Source: Primulina eburnea (Eukaryota; Streptophyta; Magnoliopsida; Lamiales; Gesneriaceae). Taken from it: DNA of 64,000 bases. The translations under genes and the position numbers were made by a program. The DNA is taken from contig NC_133102.1 of assembly GCF_022965805.1 (NCBI RefSeq), positions 5,402,885-5,466,884 of the forward strand, written 5' to 3'. Below the pieces are notes generated by a model. It did not search any database, was not told the DNA's origin, and saw only the letters and a program-made list of their open reading frames with translations. Positions 44,086-57,662 of this stretch are shown piece by piece (the first letter of the stretch is position 1; each line of letters opens with the position of its first letter).

Positions 44086-47000
44086 ATGTGGGAGCTCCAG
44101 CCTGTTGCTTGCTTGTTTTCGGTTCTCCTGCTTTGCTCTTCGGTGGAGTTGGTTGCTGCTCAGAGATCTAAATGGCAAACTCTTAGCGGTATGAGATCTC
44201 CATTCTATCAGTGTCCGTGCGTTTATGTGAACTTTGCTTAAATTTATTTTTCTGTTATATTCTTTATTCCCTGGGGTCACTCAGTGCATTAGCTTTAAGT
44301 CCGAACCTTAACTTTTAGCATTCGCTTAAGTGAGAAAGGGAACATGATTTAGCTTGAATCTTGAGCTGCATTTTCTACTTCATAGATAAACCTTTTTCCA
44401 TCAACTTGAGAAAGGTGGATGTTAAGGTTTTGTTTCGTTGTTTGCGTTGGAATTATTTTGTGGCTCAATCAATTTAATTAATTTTATATGGACACGATAT
44501 CTAATGTAGGACTCAATGAAGTTATCTAATTAATTATGTGTTTTCAAAGTATTAAATACATTGGTATTGTCCAACTAATGGGTAGAAACTCAGCCTAAAG
44601 TCTTCTATGATTGGTCGAAGACTGCTAAGGTTATCATCTAAGACAAAATAAGTTGGTCGATAGGCTCGACATGAATTCCTGACGTGTTGTGATATATGGA
44701 TTTAATTACATGATTTATATATTTATTTTTTAAATCTCCAACAGTTTGGGCATTAATTTTGTCATTGTCACGTCTATAATGGGAAACTGGAATCAATTTT
44801 TGTGACGCTTTCGGATTTTTTTTTGTGTTTGTGTGTGTGGATGAGTTTCGGAGGCAGATAAATTTTGACCTGAATAAAAGTCTCCTTGAAATTAATGACT
44901 TCCGTGAATCTAGATAATCATAATTGGATTCCAATGTCCTCTTCCATGATTCAGAAAATGGAGGGTCCTCAAGTCAGATGAGTGAAACTTGTCTTCATGG
45001 AGTTCGGCATATTGTCTGCAAAATGTGATAATTCTGCTAGTGTGCGAATTCAAATTCAACCCACCATTCTGCTGTGGACGAATTAATTAAAAACCTAAAC
45101 ATTTCGATATCCGGATTTGTCCACGGTATTACAGTTGCTATTGGGAGTATACATATAATAAACTGGCTGTAAAAGCTTGTAAAATCCCGGTCTCTCATCT
45201 TTGCTATTTGGTCATCCTCTTATAGATGTTGGTTTGCGCTAACTTATGTATCGGCTATGTTGTCGCAGGAGATCGACCTCTGGTCGTTGCGAGAGGTGGA
45301 TTTTCTGGGATATTTCCAGATTCAAGTGATTTTGCATATGGGCTTGCGATGCAAACTGGACTACCTGATTTGCATGTATGGTGTGATGTTCAACTGACAA
45401 AAGATGGATCTGGAATTTGCTTTCCAGATATTTTGCTACAAAATGCTTCTGACATTGGAGATTTGTACCCAAAAAGGGACAATACATACACTGTGAATGG
45501 GAACTCCATGAAAGGATGGTTTTCTGTTGATTTCTCCCTCAATGAACTAGTGCCTGTCAATCGTAAGTTCGATTAATCAGTCATATCTATATGTTTTACA
45601 TTGTCCATTTATTACTGGTGTTATTGGTTTATTTATTTATCTTTTTTATGCTGTAAACCAAAATTTTATGATAAAACGAAAGTATTAAGTTATAGCTTTG
45701 TAAGTTAGATGTTGCTAAGTTTTTAAGTCTCTTTGATACATGGGACAGTGATACAAGGGATTTTTTCTCGGCCTCCAAATTTTGATGGTAGACAAATGCG
45801 AATTCTCACAGTTGATAACGTGGTTAACCTTACATATCCAGCAGGATTATGGTTAAATATTCAGGTAGATGATATTGAATCATTCTTGATTGCAAGCCTA
45901 ATTTATAATTTTTTATTTTCAAAGTTCTGATAATTGTTACTTCACATCAAAACCTTGTGCAGCATGACATATTTTTCAGCCAGCATAATCTGAGTATGAG
46001 AAACTATGTTATATCTCTTCCTAGAAGCTTGATCGTTAATTATATTTCGTCGCCGGAGGTTAACTTCCTGAGAAGTATCGCAACGAGATTCAAATCAACG
46101 CCTACGAAGCTCATATTTCAACTTCTGAGGCGTGACGATGTGGAGCCTTCAACCAATCAAACATATGGCTCCTTCTTGACTAATCTTACATTTATTAAAA
46201 CCTTCGCTGCTGGAATTCTTGTTCCTAAGTCTTACATATGGCCAGTGGACAACAGTCTATACTTGTCGAAATTTGATCCTCTTGTGCTGGAAGCTCATAA
46301 AGCTGGTCTCGAAGTTTATGCATCCAATTTTGTGAATGATGCGCCTTTGCCTTACAATTACAGCTACGATCCTGTGGCTGAGTATCTCTCCTATATTGAC
46401 AACGGCCAATTTTCGGTTGATGGTGTGCTGTCTGACTATCCTATTACTCCATCTGCTACCATAGGTAAGAAATAATCTCATATAAATTGTGTATGATGTT
46501 CTGAAAGAGAATATGCATTAAGCAAAGGCTCTCAGAAGAACAATGGAAAAAATAATAAAAAACCATTCAAGGGATTTAATGCTCTTTGGATTGGAAGAAA
46601 TCAGTGTCATGCAATTTCAATTTTGGATGGAGATAAAGCTAGTCAAAAAATTGAAAGGTTGGGGTTTGGAATTTAAATTAAATAATTTCTGGTCTGTGTG
46701 TAATAAATAATGTATTTTAATGAGGGGGTAATTAAGTTATTTTATGGCTCTCATTCTTGCTTATTTCTTGTAATTTTTGGATTTAATTATTTAGAATATG
46801 TCAGTGGTTCTATTAATTAGCTCGAAAATTGAAAGATCGGGAGTTGAAAAAATTCAAATTAATTTATTCATGGACAATGTTTAATAATGAATTTCAATTA
46901 GGGGCTAATCGAGTTATTTATGGCCCTCATTCGTGTTTATTTCTTATTATTTTCAGAGTTAATTATTTAGTATATGTTATGGGCTCAATTAAATCTTATT

Positions 47001-50000
47001 TTAAGCTCATTTAGCAACCACACATAGAGTTCTATACCTGTAGAAGGCACATTGGGTGAGAATTATTAAAGATCATATTTTATATTTTAGCAATACAATG
47101 GAAAGTGATTCTCTTTTGCAAAGTGATTTATCAAAGGTTAAAACCTTTATTATTTTCACAGATGCCTAAGGTTTGTGCTTTTAATCGAATTCAAAGATTC
47201 AGGCCCGAATTTAACTAATCCTAATTTTTTGTTCTTGATTGTTTTGTTCAACTGAATTCAAAGAGCCAGGCTCGAATTTAACTATATCCTTTTTTTGTTC
47301 TTGTTTCTTTTGCTTGATTTTTAAGCCATAGGCAGATAATGTTTTGAAATATGTTTCTTGTGATTTATTGAATCAACTTTACGAAATAAGCTTCAAATCA
47401 GTGTCGCTTGTGGCTCGTTCATTTAGAACATTAAATTTGCATATAACTTGTTATTTTCTCATTTGGTGTTGGATACTTTTTTCTCATTGCAGATTGTTTC
47501 TCACACTTGGACAAAAATGCGAAAGTGCAAGGTATGCATATATGCTTGCTTGCAATTTTCTGGTATCCAGTTGGAAATGTCCTTTTAGATTTCACTTGGT
47601 TTCTGCATAACGCTTGTGCAACTTTTGAGCTGTCCTTATTGATAACATTGCTTTACCCTGCCATAATTTCAGCAAATTTTTCGATTATCTCATCTGAGGG
47701 AGCAAGTGGTGACTATCCTGGTTGTACTGATAAGGCATATAGCAAAGCTGTATCAGATGGTGTGGATATACTTGATTGTCCTGTTCAAATAACAAATGAC
47801 GGGATACCTTTCTGTTTGGGATCTATCAACCTCAGAGACAGGACAAATGTTGCCGAGTTAAACTTCAGTAACCGCACGACAACTAACCCAGAACTTGATA
47901 TTACGAATGGAATTTTTTCTTATGATCTCAAATGGAGCGAAATAAATGGCTTGAAGCGTAAGTGAACTCGTAACCGATTTAGTATTACTGCAAGTTAGAT
48001 AGAGATAATACACAGACTTGCATATGGAATGGATGACTTCTAAAGTTACCGAGTTAATAAGCTTGGGGGTTGGTTTTCAAACCGTCAGTTACGTAAATGT
48101 TTCGCATGAAGTGAAAATTGACAGAACTTATTTATAAGCTTGAAAACGGAAATCCTTTTGTTTGAGGTTTGCACCAGATTTGAGATCCAAGGAGCATATG
48201 ATGCTTCATCAAGACAATTGCCCACCTTTTTAGTTGGACTAACTTCTACCAATTATAAGATTTCTCAGTTACTAGCATATCCAGAGATACCAGCCATCTT
48301 AGTATTCATAGAAGGATGCATGTGTGAATTTTCTTTAAGGCATGTTTTCTTTGAATTGCAGCTGCTATATTCAATCCTTATACAAATTTCTCGCTGTTCC
48401 GAAATCCAAGAGCCAAGAATGATGGGAAGTTGATGCAACTGTCTGATTTTCTGGCATTTGCAAGTAATGCATCTTCTTTATCTGGAGTCTTGATCAGCAT
48501 AGAGGTGAGTGTAATCAATATATATGGTGCTGGATCTGTTTTTAACGCTTCCATCGGATTCAAGTGTTGAAATATAAAAATAATCTCCAGTGCGTGCAAG
48601 TTAATATTCTTCTTATTAGATGTTATATTGACCTGCGATGAATTTAGAAAATGCAGTCAATAAGCATTGTATTCCATAATGATGCACAAGTGTGCACCTA
48701 CACTTAACATAGGCTATAGTAATCAAGATCTTTATCAATAGAATATGCGAAATAAAACTATGTTACTCATCCGCTTGCTTTGTAAAACTTCAATTATTAA
48801 TAAAATCTAGTTTCTTATCCAAAAAAATATGTGTACAGTCTTTTGTGAAACTTTGTCGCTCGGAAGAGTTCTGACTTCTTCCAAAAAATGACTAACGTCT
48901 CAATGTCTTTGCTATTTTGTCAGTGCCTGTTTTGATCTGAATTTATTAACTTTTCAAACTATCATTCTTGTGGGTTTATAACTTGATTTATTTGGAGGGA
49001 TTGAATGACTTCATTTTTACTATTCTCTTATTTAATAGTTCACTCTGACTCTCCACTCTAAGTAGAAAACTTATCTATTTTGACAATAACTTATTCCTTC
49101 GAGCAGAATGCTGCATATCTAGCTGAGAATCAGGGACTAAGTGTAACCGATGCAGTTTTGGATACTTTGAGCAAATCTGGTTACAGCAATCAAACAGGAA
49201 AGAAGACTATGATACAATCTAGCGATAGTGCAGTGCTAAAGAAGCTCAAAAGCAGCACTGATTACGAACTTGTTTACCAAGTTGACGAGGACGTTCGCGA
49301 CATTTTAAACTCAACAATTTTGGAGATAAAGAAATTTGCTAGCTCTGTGGTCATTAATAAAAGATCTGTCTTTCCAACTGATCAGGCCTTCCTCGTGGGT
49401 GAAACAAATGTTGTTCCGACATTGCAGGCCTTTGGTCTCCCCGTCTATGTCCGATTATTCCGAAATGAGTTTGTATCTCAACCATGGGATTTCTTCTCTG
49501 ATGCATATGTGGAGACTAACCAATATGTTTCTTATATGGGTATTAATGGTGTCATCTCCGAATACCCTGGTACCGCTGCTAAATACAGAAGTAAGTTCAA
49601 CCGTAAATGCTTATATTTCCTTCTCCTTTTCTTCTTGTTTATTTGAGGTTGTGATTTTATAATGAACAATTTTATTGGGTTCAAGAAAACACATCACTTT
49701 TCATGTCCCGTCATATTAATACCGGATACGTACATTGCTAGTAAATGCTTATGTTTCTTCATGTTCATTAGCATTTGCATATAACCATTATGATTAGGAT
49801 TGTTCTGGCAGTTTTAATGAAATTGAATTCATTGAATGGACATAGAAGAAAGTCCCGTGGCATTCTAGAGTTAATGGTTAAAATAAATAAAGCGATTATG
49901 TTATACAGCGATTGCGAGTTTGTATGTATGATCCCTGCTACGAATATGTTACATCAGTCAAATCATGATCCTGTTGAAACTGTGCAAAACTTGTTATTGC

Positions 50001-50547
50001 TTCTCCTGCTATTAGAATCTGTCATGCTCTGGCACCACTGAGTGGAGACCCATGTATGTGAGCCTGCATACATTAGACAATGCTGGTAACTATTTTGTCT
50101 TTGTACTCATAACCCAAGTTAATTAAATGGTCTACTGTACATCCTTAAAGTCTATTATTATTGCCTTGCCAATCTTTATTTTATTTGACCATAACAATCG
50201 CTTAAGATTGAATTTTCTTCCACTTTGAATTGAACTTTTTTGTCTGGTTTGCAGAAAACAGATGTTTAGGGTATAAAGACTTACCCGCATATATGACTCC
50301 AGTCCTGCCAGGAGGCCTTCTCCCACTAATGGTGTCTTTACCTCCTGCTCAGGCTCCGAATCCAGTCCTTACAGACAGTGACATTGTCGAGCCTCCTCTA
50401 TCTCCTGCCAAAAAGCCCCCGGTCGTGAACAATGGTGATGGTTCTACAGTACCTGGACCGACCCCACAAAATGGGCAGTCTTCTGTGGTGGCCAGCATGG
50501 TCCTGAGCGTCATTGCTATTGTTCTTGCAGCTATTGTGGTATCCTGA
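44086..50547 (+). CDS. GDPDL: GPI-anchored glycerophosphodiester phosphodiesterase-like protein (SHV3/SVL family), nine exons
   Basis: Exons: 44086-44188, 45269-45562, 45749-45864, 45963-46464, 47493-47531, 47673-47957, 48362-48504, 49107-49590, 50255-50547; phases join and give 752 aa, the usual length. Signal peptide at residues 1-25 ([17 protein letters not shown]). Two tandem GDPD-type TIM-barrel domains follow: the first opens [16 protein letters not shown] with [20 protein letters not shown]; the second opens with [14 protein letters not shown] and [17 protein letters not shown]. The C-terminus has a Pro-rich linker and a hydrophobic tail ([20 protein letters not shown]) typical of a GPI-anchor signal. 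Usual GDPD His/Glu catalytic residues are altered, as in plant GDPDLs, which act in cell-wall cellulose/pectin organisation at the cell surface. Best recalled match is SVL1 (At5g55480). Confidence 0.92.
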
Positions 50548-50939
50548 GAATTATGCACGACTATCGACCATCACCCCTGCCTATTTTATATCTGATATTG
50601 TTGAGCTTCTTACACGGCTAGTGCAGTCAGATGATCGTTCCTCCTGTCGATCGATCTTGTAGGTATTATGGTTTTTGGCCAATATATTTGATTTAATTGG
50701 ATGTCTTCTTAGTTAGGGAACGTAGTTGTTTAATGTGTGGATGTTAATTGTTCTTCGTTCACTGTGGACCTCTTGTTTCCCGTCGTAAATTTTGTATTCA
50801 TAATTATTTTGGTGTGGATTGATACTGATGTCAATTTTTACATAAATAAAATTTGAATTTTTTATGTAGAAATTCAGGTTGCTAAAAGTTACAGCAATTT
50901 GCCGAAGGAATATGAATGTAATTTAAATTTAACTTAGCA
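50548..50939 (+). other. 3' flank of the GDPD-like gene
   Basis: Likely 3' UTR; no ORF. It ends with the left ACTTAGCA duplication (50932-50939) of the next MITE. Confidence 0.5.
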
Positions 50940-51435
50940 ATGGGGTGGGCGTTTATTTTCCGGTATCGGGTACCCGATCCGACCCGATTGTGTCGGGTAT
51001 TTTTGAAAAAACCGGTTCGTCGGGTACCCGATATCCAAAAATAATTTTCGGGTTCGTATTCGGGTATTTTACTGTTGGTACCCGAATTTTTTTTAAAATT
51101 TTTTTTTAAGGGTCTATCCGTCTATTCATTTAAAAAATACATGTATTTTTTTGTGATTAATCACAACCCGATATAATGACAAATGACCAATCATAAAATG
51201 ATATAATGACATGATATTTTGTGAAATTTGAAAAATACATGTGTTTTTTTAATTTACTAGTCACAATATGATATAATGACTAGTCATAACTCGATATAAT
51301 GAAAAATTTAAGAAAAATGTTTTTTTCTTCCGGGTACCCAAACCCGATCATTTCGGGTACCCAACATGATCGGGTTGGTGTCGAGTACCCGAAATTTAAG
51401 AAACCCGAACAAAAACCCGACCCGCGTCCACCCCT
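50940..51435. mobile_element. hAT-like MITE, 496 bp
   Basis: Perfect 8-bp duplication ACTTAGCA (50932-50939, 51436-51443) around ends ATGGGGTGGGCG and CGTCCACCCCT, related inverted repeats. The interior is rich in CGGGTACCCGA and AACCCGA. No transposase. The 8-bp duplication and GGGGTGG ends are typical of hAT. Confidence 0.85.
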
Positions 51436-51443
51436 ACTTAGCA

Positions 51444-52435
51444 TAATGTAGAAATGTATTGGAGGTGTGAATTTTTCAGGAAAAAATTGCAATTGTACTT
51501 TAGAGATTAAATAGTTAAGTTTGATCTGACTTGAATATTGTCTATACTAAGAAGTAACTATTTACCCAGAAACTAAAATATACGGATAATTTTACATGTA
51601 ACACACTTGAATTATTTATGGATGTCAAGGGTATCTTTTTTCTTATTTCTAGTAAATGTCAATATACAATTAGCTTTCTGACCTTAGGAGGTATTCCCTC
51701 ACTAAATTGGATTCCACGAGACATTTGGGATTTCTTGGACTGAACCATGCAAGTGTTTGTCGGCTGCTGTGCCAGTTCGGCTAGTGCGTGGAGCCTTGCA
51801 TTTACCGATTCTTAACTCCATGGTAGCGCTTAGCTTAGTAGCTTAAGATCTCAATCAATGTATTGAACTTACTCAAGGATGCTGAGACGCCATTTATGAG
51901 AAGTCTAATGAGAGTTGCATCATCATATTATTGGTAACCAAAATCAGGTGACTGCATGCTAATGTATACCCGTGGAGGTATAGTTAAGCGTGGATGAGGA
52001 TATCCGATCAGAAACTCATTTCCAAGTAAATTCGTGCACTGGCTGCATGCATGTGAAAAACGGCTAAGTTGAGTTGAATTCCTATTGAAACGTTCTACAA
52101 GTGTTGGTAATGATTGCACCTGTTCGATTGATGTATCTCACAACCAATTTAGTCCCTTGGTCCTTATTGAGATGAACGGTTCAGATATCCTATATATTTC
52201 TAATTAAAGCAGTGGTTACCCTCTTACGTCCAATTTTGCCATTTCAGAGCTGTCTCTCTGACTCCTTTGCGTTCATTATCACTATACCCTGCCTTCTTAC
52301 AACTTAAAAACATCAGAAATCTTCAAGAAACTAGGGATCTTGAACTGCCACCGTTTCTCTCTAAAGCATACAATGAAATGGGATAACTGATGAGTGATGG
52401 CCTTGCTAATCAACGTATAATACTTGTATGATGTA
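51444..52435. other. Intergenic spacer
   Basis: No gene supported. The right end is the 3' side of the minus-strand small-protein gene. Confidence 0.5.
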
Positions 52436-53407
52436 TCACTTCCCAGATTTCTTTCTTAAACGCTCTTTGACAAAGTCAGTTCGAGCTTTGATCCGAGCTT
52501 GTTGAGGAGCAACATTTACATATGACAAATGCAAGCCTGCAGCAAACAACGAGCCACCAGCAAGGAAGAAAGCTACAGTTGCTGCCAATTTCTTTGGTGT
52601 TGACGGGAAGCACAACACCATTGGATGATTAATGCTTCTAAATATCCTCAATAGAAGTAATTTTATCGCCTCAAACTGGACAAGAAGATGGAATGGATCA
52701 TCGCTCACATTACACATACAAAGAAGAAATGTAAAGAGGTTCACACGCACTGGTTGAGAACCAATGACTAATATTTGTAAGGAGGTAAAAGTTCCCATTT
52801 AGAAAAACCATACAAATTCCAAGTTTCTTCATCAAAAACATCTCTGAAGACAGGTTTGTCCTTGTAGCATTTTTCAGAAAGAATTTGCCAAGGAACATTT
52901 GGATTCAAGTAATAAGTGGATTAGACTTCAAATTTCAAGTACAAAGCAAATCATATTGTTTGGATAATTTCGACTTCAAATGATTGAATTTTAACTTTAG
53001 TAAAACAAGGCATTTCAACATATCGGAATTGCTTCAAACCTTTCAAATTCATTCTTCAAACAAAGTTATTCAATAAAGACACCACCCGAGCGCACACTTT
53101 ACATAATTATATTTCACCATATGAAAAAAAAGTAGATTCAAAAAACCCCAAATATCATATAATCAAACAAATAATAATCTAAAAACAAAATCGCAAACAA
53201 AAGAGTAGGTCGGATCCTAGCAGCAGATCAAAAGAATGTTTTGCTATCACTAATAAAACTTCTTCCGTCAGAATTCATCAAACACTTGGCATGCAGCTGA
53301 CAACAACTATTACTTGCTATATGCGAAAGTTCACCGAGAGGGGCAATAAAGATTTACCTGATATCAGCTGGAAAATAGCGGATTTCGGTGAAAACAGCCA
53401 TAGCCAT
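52436..53407 (-). CDS. Small (83 aa) single-pass membrane protein, two exons, function unknown
   Basis: Exon 1 53407-53358, exon 2 52637-52436 (minus); the GT-AG intron joins AG|A in phase, giving 83 aa: a short N-terminus MAMAVFTEIRYFPADI, a membrane segment AATVAFFLAGGSLFAAGLHL near residues 37-56, then a basic tail with TDFVKERLRKKSGK. Shape and charge suggest a small organellar or endomembrane protein with a short N-terminal tail. I believe uncharacterised plant homologues with the same exon break exist, but cannot check. Exon 2 in isolation reads far upstream into the intron, giving a spurious 120-aa ORF. Confidence 0.6.
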
Positions 53408-53849
53408 TCCCAAGTAAGATCCGAGCCCGTCTCAACAAATAACCCGGGTCAGATTGAAAACCTATATCCATCTTCCAAATTCACGCACGCCATTGCAATT
53501 TTTTTTATTTTTTTTAGAAATTTAGGTTGGAAAGAGGGAAAATTGATGGTGGTTGTTTCCTAAACACCGATTATCGATAGGGTTTGAGGGGTGGTCGCCG
53601 GTCGGGTTCCAATGTGCTTTAACTTTTAATGCTATTTTCTGAAACTTTAAAACATATTGGGAAATTTTTTTAGGAAAATTGCAAATTTTCGCGGCGGTAT
53701 ATTTTTTTATTTGTGATTTTTGATAATTTTTATTATCAAATTTAAATTATAGTTTTATAATTTTCGATTTTTAAAAAAAATTAGTCATTTTTTATTACAA
53801 AAAAAATATTGATACGACATTATATAATTAGTGTCAAATAAAATATCAA

Positions 53850-53885
<36 letters not shown>

Positions 53886-55800
53886 GCGAAATATCGCTAG
53901 GGTTTGGGAAGGTGGATTCCAATCTGTTTTAATGCTATTTTATAGAACTTTGAAATATTAGAAAAAAAATAAATATTGAAATTTTGTTATATATGTGTGT
54001 TTATCACGATTTTAGTAATACTCGTTATCAAATTTCAGTTGTAATTTTTGTCAGTTTTTTTTTCAATTTTATAATTGAGAGGATTGATGCGATACTATTA
54101 AATTCATACAAATATATATGACCAAAATCCCAAGAACATAATTATATAAGAAGAAATATATGTGTTTTTGGGAAAAATTGCATATATTGAACATAATTAT
54201 ATAAGAAGAAATGACAAAAATACAATTATACATTCAAAATATGCAATTTTTCCCAAAAACACATATATTTCTTCTTTGGTTATTATCTAATTTCTTGATA
54301 TCGGGATATTTGATCGAACCACATAATTCTTATGTTTATATACATTTTTGTTTGCGCTCGTTATTGTTCATCTTGAATTCATATCGAGTTTCTATAACAA
54401 ATTAGTTCGATGTAATCAAAAGTTCAACGGTTTAATTCTCAATATAATAAAGATTTCATCGAAACGAATGTTCAACCGGAACGAACAATCACATTAAATT
54501 TGATTGCACGATCTACAATTGAATCTTAATCAATAATTACTTTACTAAATAAGTTTTATTTCTCATTGTATGTGTTATCATATGTTCATTTTAAAACAGG
54601 ATATGAATATATTTATAATAATTAAAGATTATAGCCTTTTTTTAATCATATATACACATATAGATCAATGCAATTGGTCTCCAATTTCTCACACGTAATC
54701 AAAACTATAATTACAAATTATAAAAAAAATTATAAATATTTTCAAAATTAAACTTCAATATATAAAGTGTCAATAGATTTTTAGTGACTTTATAAAAGTT
54801 TAATTGTATGTAAATTTTTGTAAAATTTTAAAAAGTAATGTGATATTCAAATTTGACTTTAAAAGCTCTACAAAATTCTATAGGTATTCAAAATATCAAT
54901 AAACTTTTAACGACTCCATGAAATTCTATAAAGTGCAATAATTATAGCTTAAGGTACAACAATAAAATGTCAAAAAAAGTTTTTGATTCAACCTAAAGAT
55001 TTAGATGTACTTAATTGAAAAATCTATCAAACTCACGTTCTCAATACAAACACTAAAATTTTCATTCTCTTTTAATCTATTTATTTTTCCTTTTATTTGT
55101 ACTGTTTCAAAAAATATATATTTTTTTATTCCTAACAATAGTTTAAAATCAAAATTATTAGCATCGTTCATTTTATTTTTAGAGTTCCAATCACAAACCT
55201 TAATAAAATTTAAAATTATATTTATTAACAATTTTAAAAAATTATTACAATGCATATTATTTTTTATTGACTTATAAATAAAAAATAATAATTATTTTTT
55301 ATAAAATTTTATTATGAACACATAAAAATATTGTTCATTAATACGTTGAATTAACATAAAAAATTGAAATTTATTTCAATAAATTGGATAGTTCATTGTC
55401 GTTTTTCACAAATTAAATTGATTTAACTTTTAAATAATAAAATTCATTTATATTCATAAATAAAAAATAATTTAAATTTGAAAAAGTTATATATGTACAA
55501 TAATTATTTTAAAAAAATAAATAAAAAAATAAATCCCACAATTATAAATTATAAAATTCACATAATTATGTGAAAACGTTTACAAAAGTATATAAAAATA
55601 TTGAACAAAATTCTATAAAAGTTTGTGAAATTTATTTTATTGTATGAGATTTTTTAAAAGTCTACGAAAATCTATAAATCCACAAAAATCCACCGTTTAA
55701 AAAAAATCATTAAAAATCTTATAAACCCCTTTTAGTTTAATTTCATAATAGTCCAAGAAGCAGAGGTTTACCAACCATTCCAAAGCTGGTACTATAAATA
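53408..55800. other. AT-rich intergenic region with (TA)n and an inverted repeat
   Basis: Very AT-rich; no gene supported. A (TA)n microsatellite is at 53853-53880. A perfect 38-bp inverted repeat with a 24-bp direct repeat is at 54134-54276. Parts of 53,690-54,110 look like degraded copies of the repeat near 40,730. Confidence 0.5.
54148..54276. repeat. Perfect 38-bp inverted repeat (arms 54148-54185 and 54239-54276)
   Basis: The arms contain TATATGTGTTTTTGGG and its complement, separated by 53 bases. A 24-bp direct repeat beginning GAACATAATTATATAAG occurs at 54134-54157 and 54189-54212, overlapping the left arm. Confidence 0.85.
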
Positions 55801-56331
55801 TCTCAGCCTCCCCCTCTCTCTGTCTTCATGTTTCGCACGAAAACTTCGGGGAAAAGCGGTGGTTTCCGTCATTCATACGGCATCGAGAATTCGCAAAAGG
55901 GCTTTGATTTTTTGGTAGGATTTTCAAGATTTTGCTGTCTCTCGTGCTTTTGTATGATGGGAATTGTGGGTTCCGGGATTGTTGGTAGTTTGGTTCTGGG
56001 TTGTGGAATACAGTCAAGAACTGTGTATATTCTTTGATCGATACTGTGTGGAGGAAATATACGTGGTTTTAGGTGAAAGTTTATACCGATTTATTTGAAT
56101 GAATCAGTTGTTTATGTCGGCTTGAGTTGGAAAATTTTGGGATTTCTTTGCCTTTCTTTACTGATTTTTTAATCAGAAGTTGAGAAATGCACGTGAAATC
56201 ATTTCATTTTCTTTTTTGGGACAAATTCATGTTCTTGATTATCATTAAATGAGTGTTTTAAAGTTCTTATTAATATTATTTTTTTATCATAATCAATCGC
56301 TATGTGTATTAAAAATAATAATCTTCTGTAG
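55801..56331 (+). promoter_or_regulatory. Promoter and 5' UTR of the WNK gene
   Basis: A TATA-like CTATAAATAT at 55792-55801 is followed by a CT-rich stretch (CCTCCCCCTCTCTCTG), typical of a plant 5' UTR. TTCTGTAG directly before the ATG at 56332 looks like a splice acceptor, so a 5' UTR intron is likely; its donor was not fixed. The short ORF from 55828 would lie in the 5' UTR. Confidence 0.6.
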
Positions 56332-57662
56332 ATGCCCAGTATGAGTTCTGATCTTGCTGATCCAGATAAGGAGCCTTTTGTGGAAGTCGATCCCACGGGT
56401 CGATATGGTAGGTATAACGAGCTTCTTGGGTCTGGGGCGGTGAAAAAAGTTTATAGAGCATTTGACCAAGAAGAAGGTATAGAGGTGGCATGGAACCAGG
56501 TGAAATTGCGAAACTTCTATGGAGATGAAGCCATGATAAACCGATTATATTCTGAGGTTCGATTATTGAAGACCTTGAAAAACAAGAACATCATTGCGTT
56601 ATACTCGGTTTGGCCAGATGAAAAAAGGAACACGTTGAACTTTATCACCGAAGTTTGTACATCAGGGAATTTGAGGGAGTATAGGAAGAAACACAAGCAA
56701 GTTTCGATTAAGGCGTTGAAGAAGTGGTCAAGGCAAATTCTTAATGGTTTGCACTACATGCATACTCAGGAGCCTTGCGTGATTCACAGGGATCTCAATT
56801 GTAGCAATGTCTTTATTAATGGAAACATCGGGCAGGTATATATTAATTTGTCTCATTTTTCCTTTGTTTTCGGGTTCTTTTGCTTTTATTATGAGGATTT
56901 GAGTGGTTGCTGGAAAATTCTGGAAATCATATGAAATGATCACCAAATATGTGCAAATACTAGTGTTGCTTTTTAGTTGAACCAGGTCGAAAGATTTCAC
57001 TATTCATGGTAAACATATACATATATGTCATTGAAACTGTCATTATGTTCTGATTAATGATCAAGAGAGTAAATTATCGGTCTGTTTCACGTGATTCCTT
57101 AGCCGTTTACTATTTTTCCGAAATGATTTAATTTTATGTGCTTGCCATTCTTAGTTCTCTCCCTTGAGCTTAACATAAACATATATGTCCTTGAAACTAT
57201 CATTATGCTCTGATTAAATAATCACTGCTCTCAAATCAATCAGGTGATGCTGATTTACTCTTTAACACTGCTTCACTTGAATAGGTGAAAATTGGCGATT
57301 TGGGCTTGGCTGCAATAGTTGGGAAAAACCACTCAGCACACTCATTACTTGGGACACCAGAATTTATGGCACCGGAGCTCTATGAGGAAAATTACACCGA
57401 GCTAATAGACATATACTCATTCGGCATGTGCTTGCTCGAGATGGCAACTCTTGAATTACCTTACACAGAATGTGACAATGTTGCCAAGATATACAAAAAA
57501 GTAACTTCCGGTGTGAGGCCTCAAGCCATGAACAAAGTCAAGGATCCAGAGGTGAAAGCATTTATCGAGAAATGTTTGGCTCAGCCGAGAGCTAGGCCAT
57601 CAGCTGCTGATCTTCTTAAAGATCCATTTTTTGATGGAATAAATAATGATGACGACGAATAA
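56332..57662 (+). CDS. WNK11: WNK (with-no-lysine) protein kinase, WNK11-like, two exons
   Basis: Exons 56332-56835 and 57285-57662, in phase, 293 aa, matching the short plant WNK11 type. Kinase domain from about residue 25: glycine loop with [13 protein letters not shown], where the Lys of the loop supplies the catalytic lysine; the usual subdomain-II position reads VAWNQVKL with no Lys, the defining WNK feature. Catalytic loop [11 protein letters not shown], the DLG motif KIGDLGLAA (instead of DFG), activation region [15 protein letters not shown], and the C-lobe [10 protein letters not shown]. Plant WNKs act in ion, flowering and ABA signalling; the precise role here is unknown. It ends in an acidic NNDDDE tail. 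Confidence 0.9.

Noticed and set aside
52436..52798. 120-aa single-exon ORF
   Set aside because: Its first 54 or so residues read through the intron; a spliced 83-aa model fits better.
55828..56037. 69-aa ORF upstream of WNK
   Set aside because: In the likely 5' UTR before the splice acceptor; no features of a protein family.
56470..56520. Loss of catalytic lysine in the kinase
   Set aside because: Not an anomaly: it is the defining trait of WNK kinases, with the lysine in the glycine loop instead.
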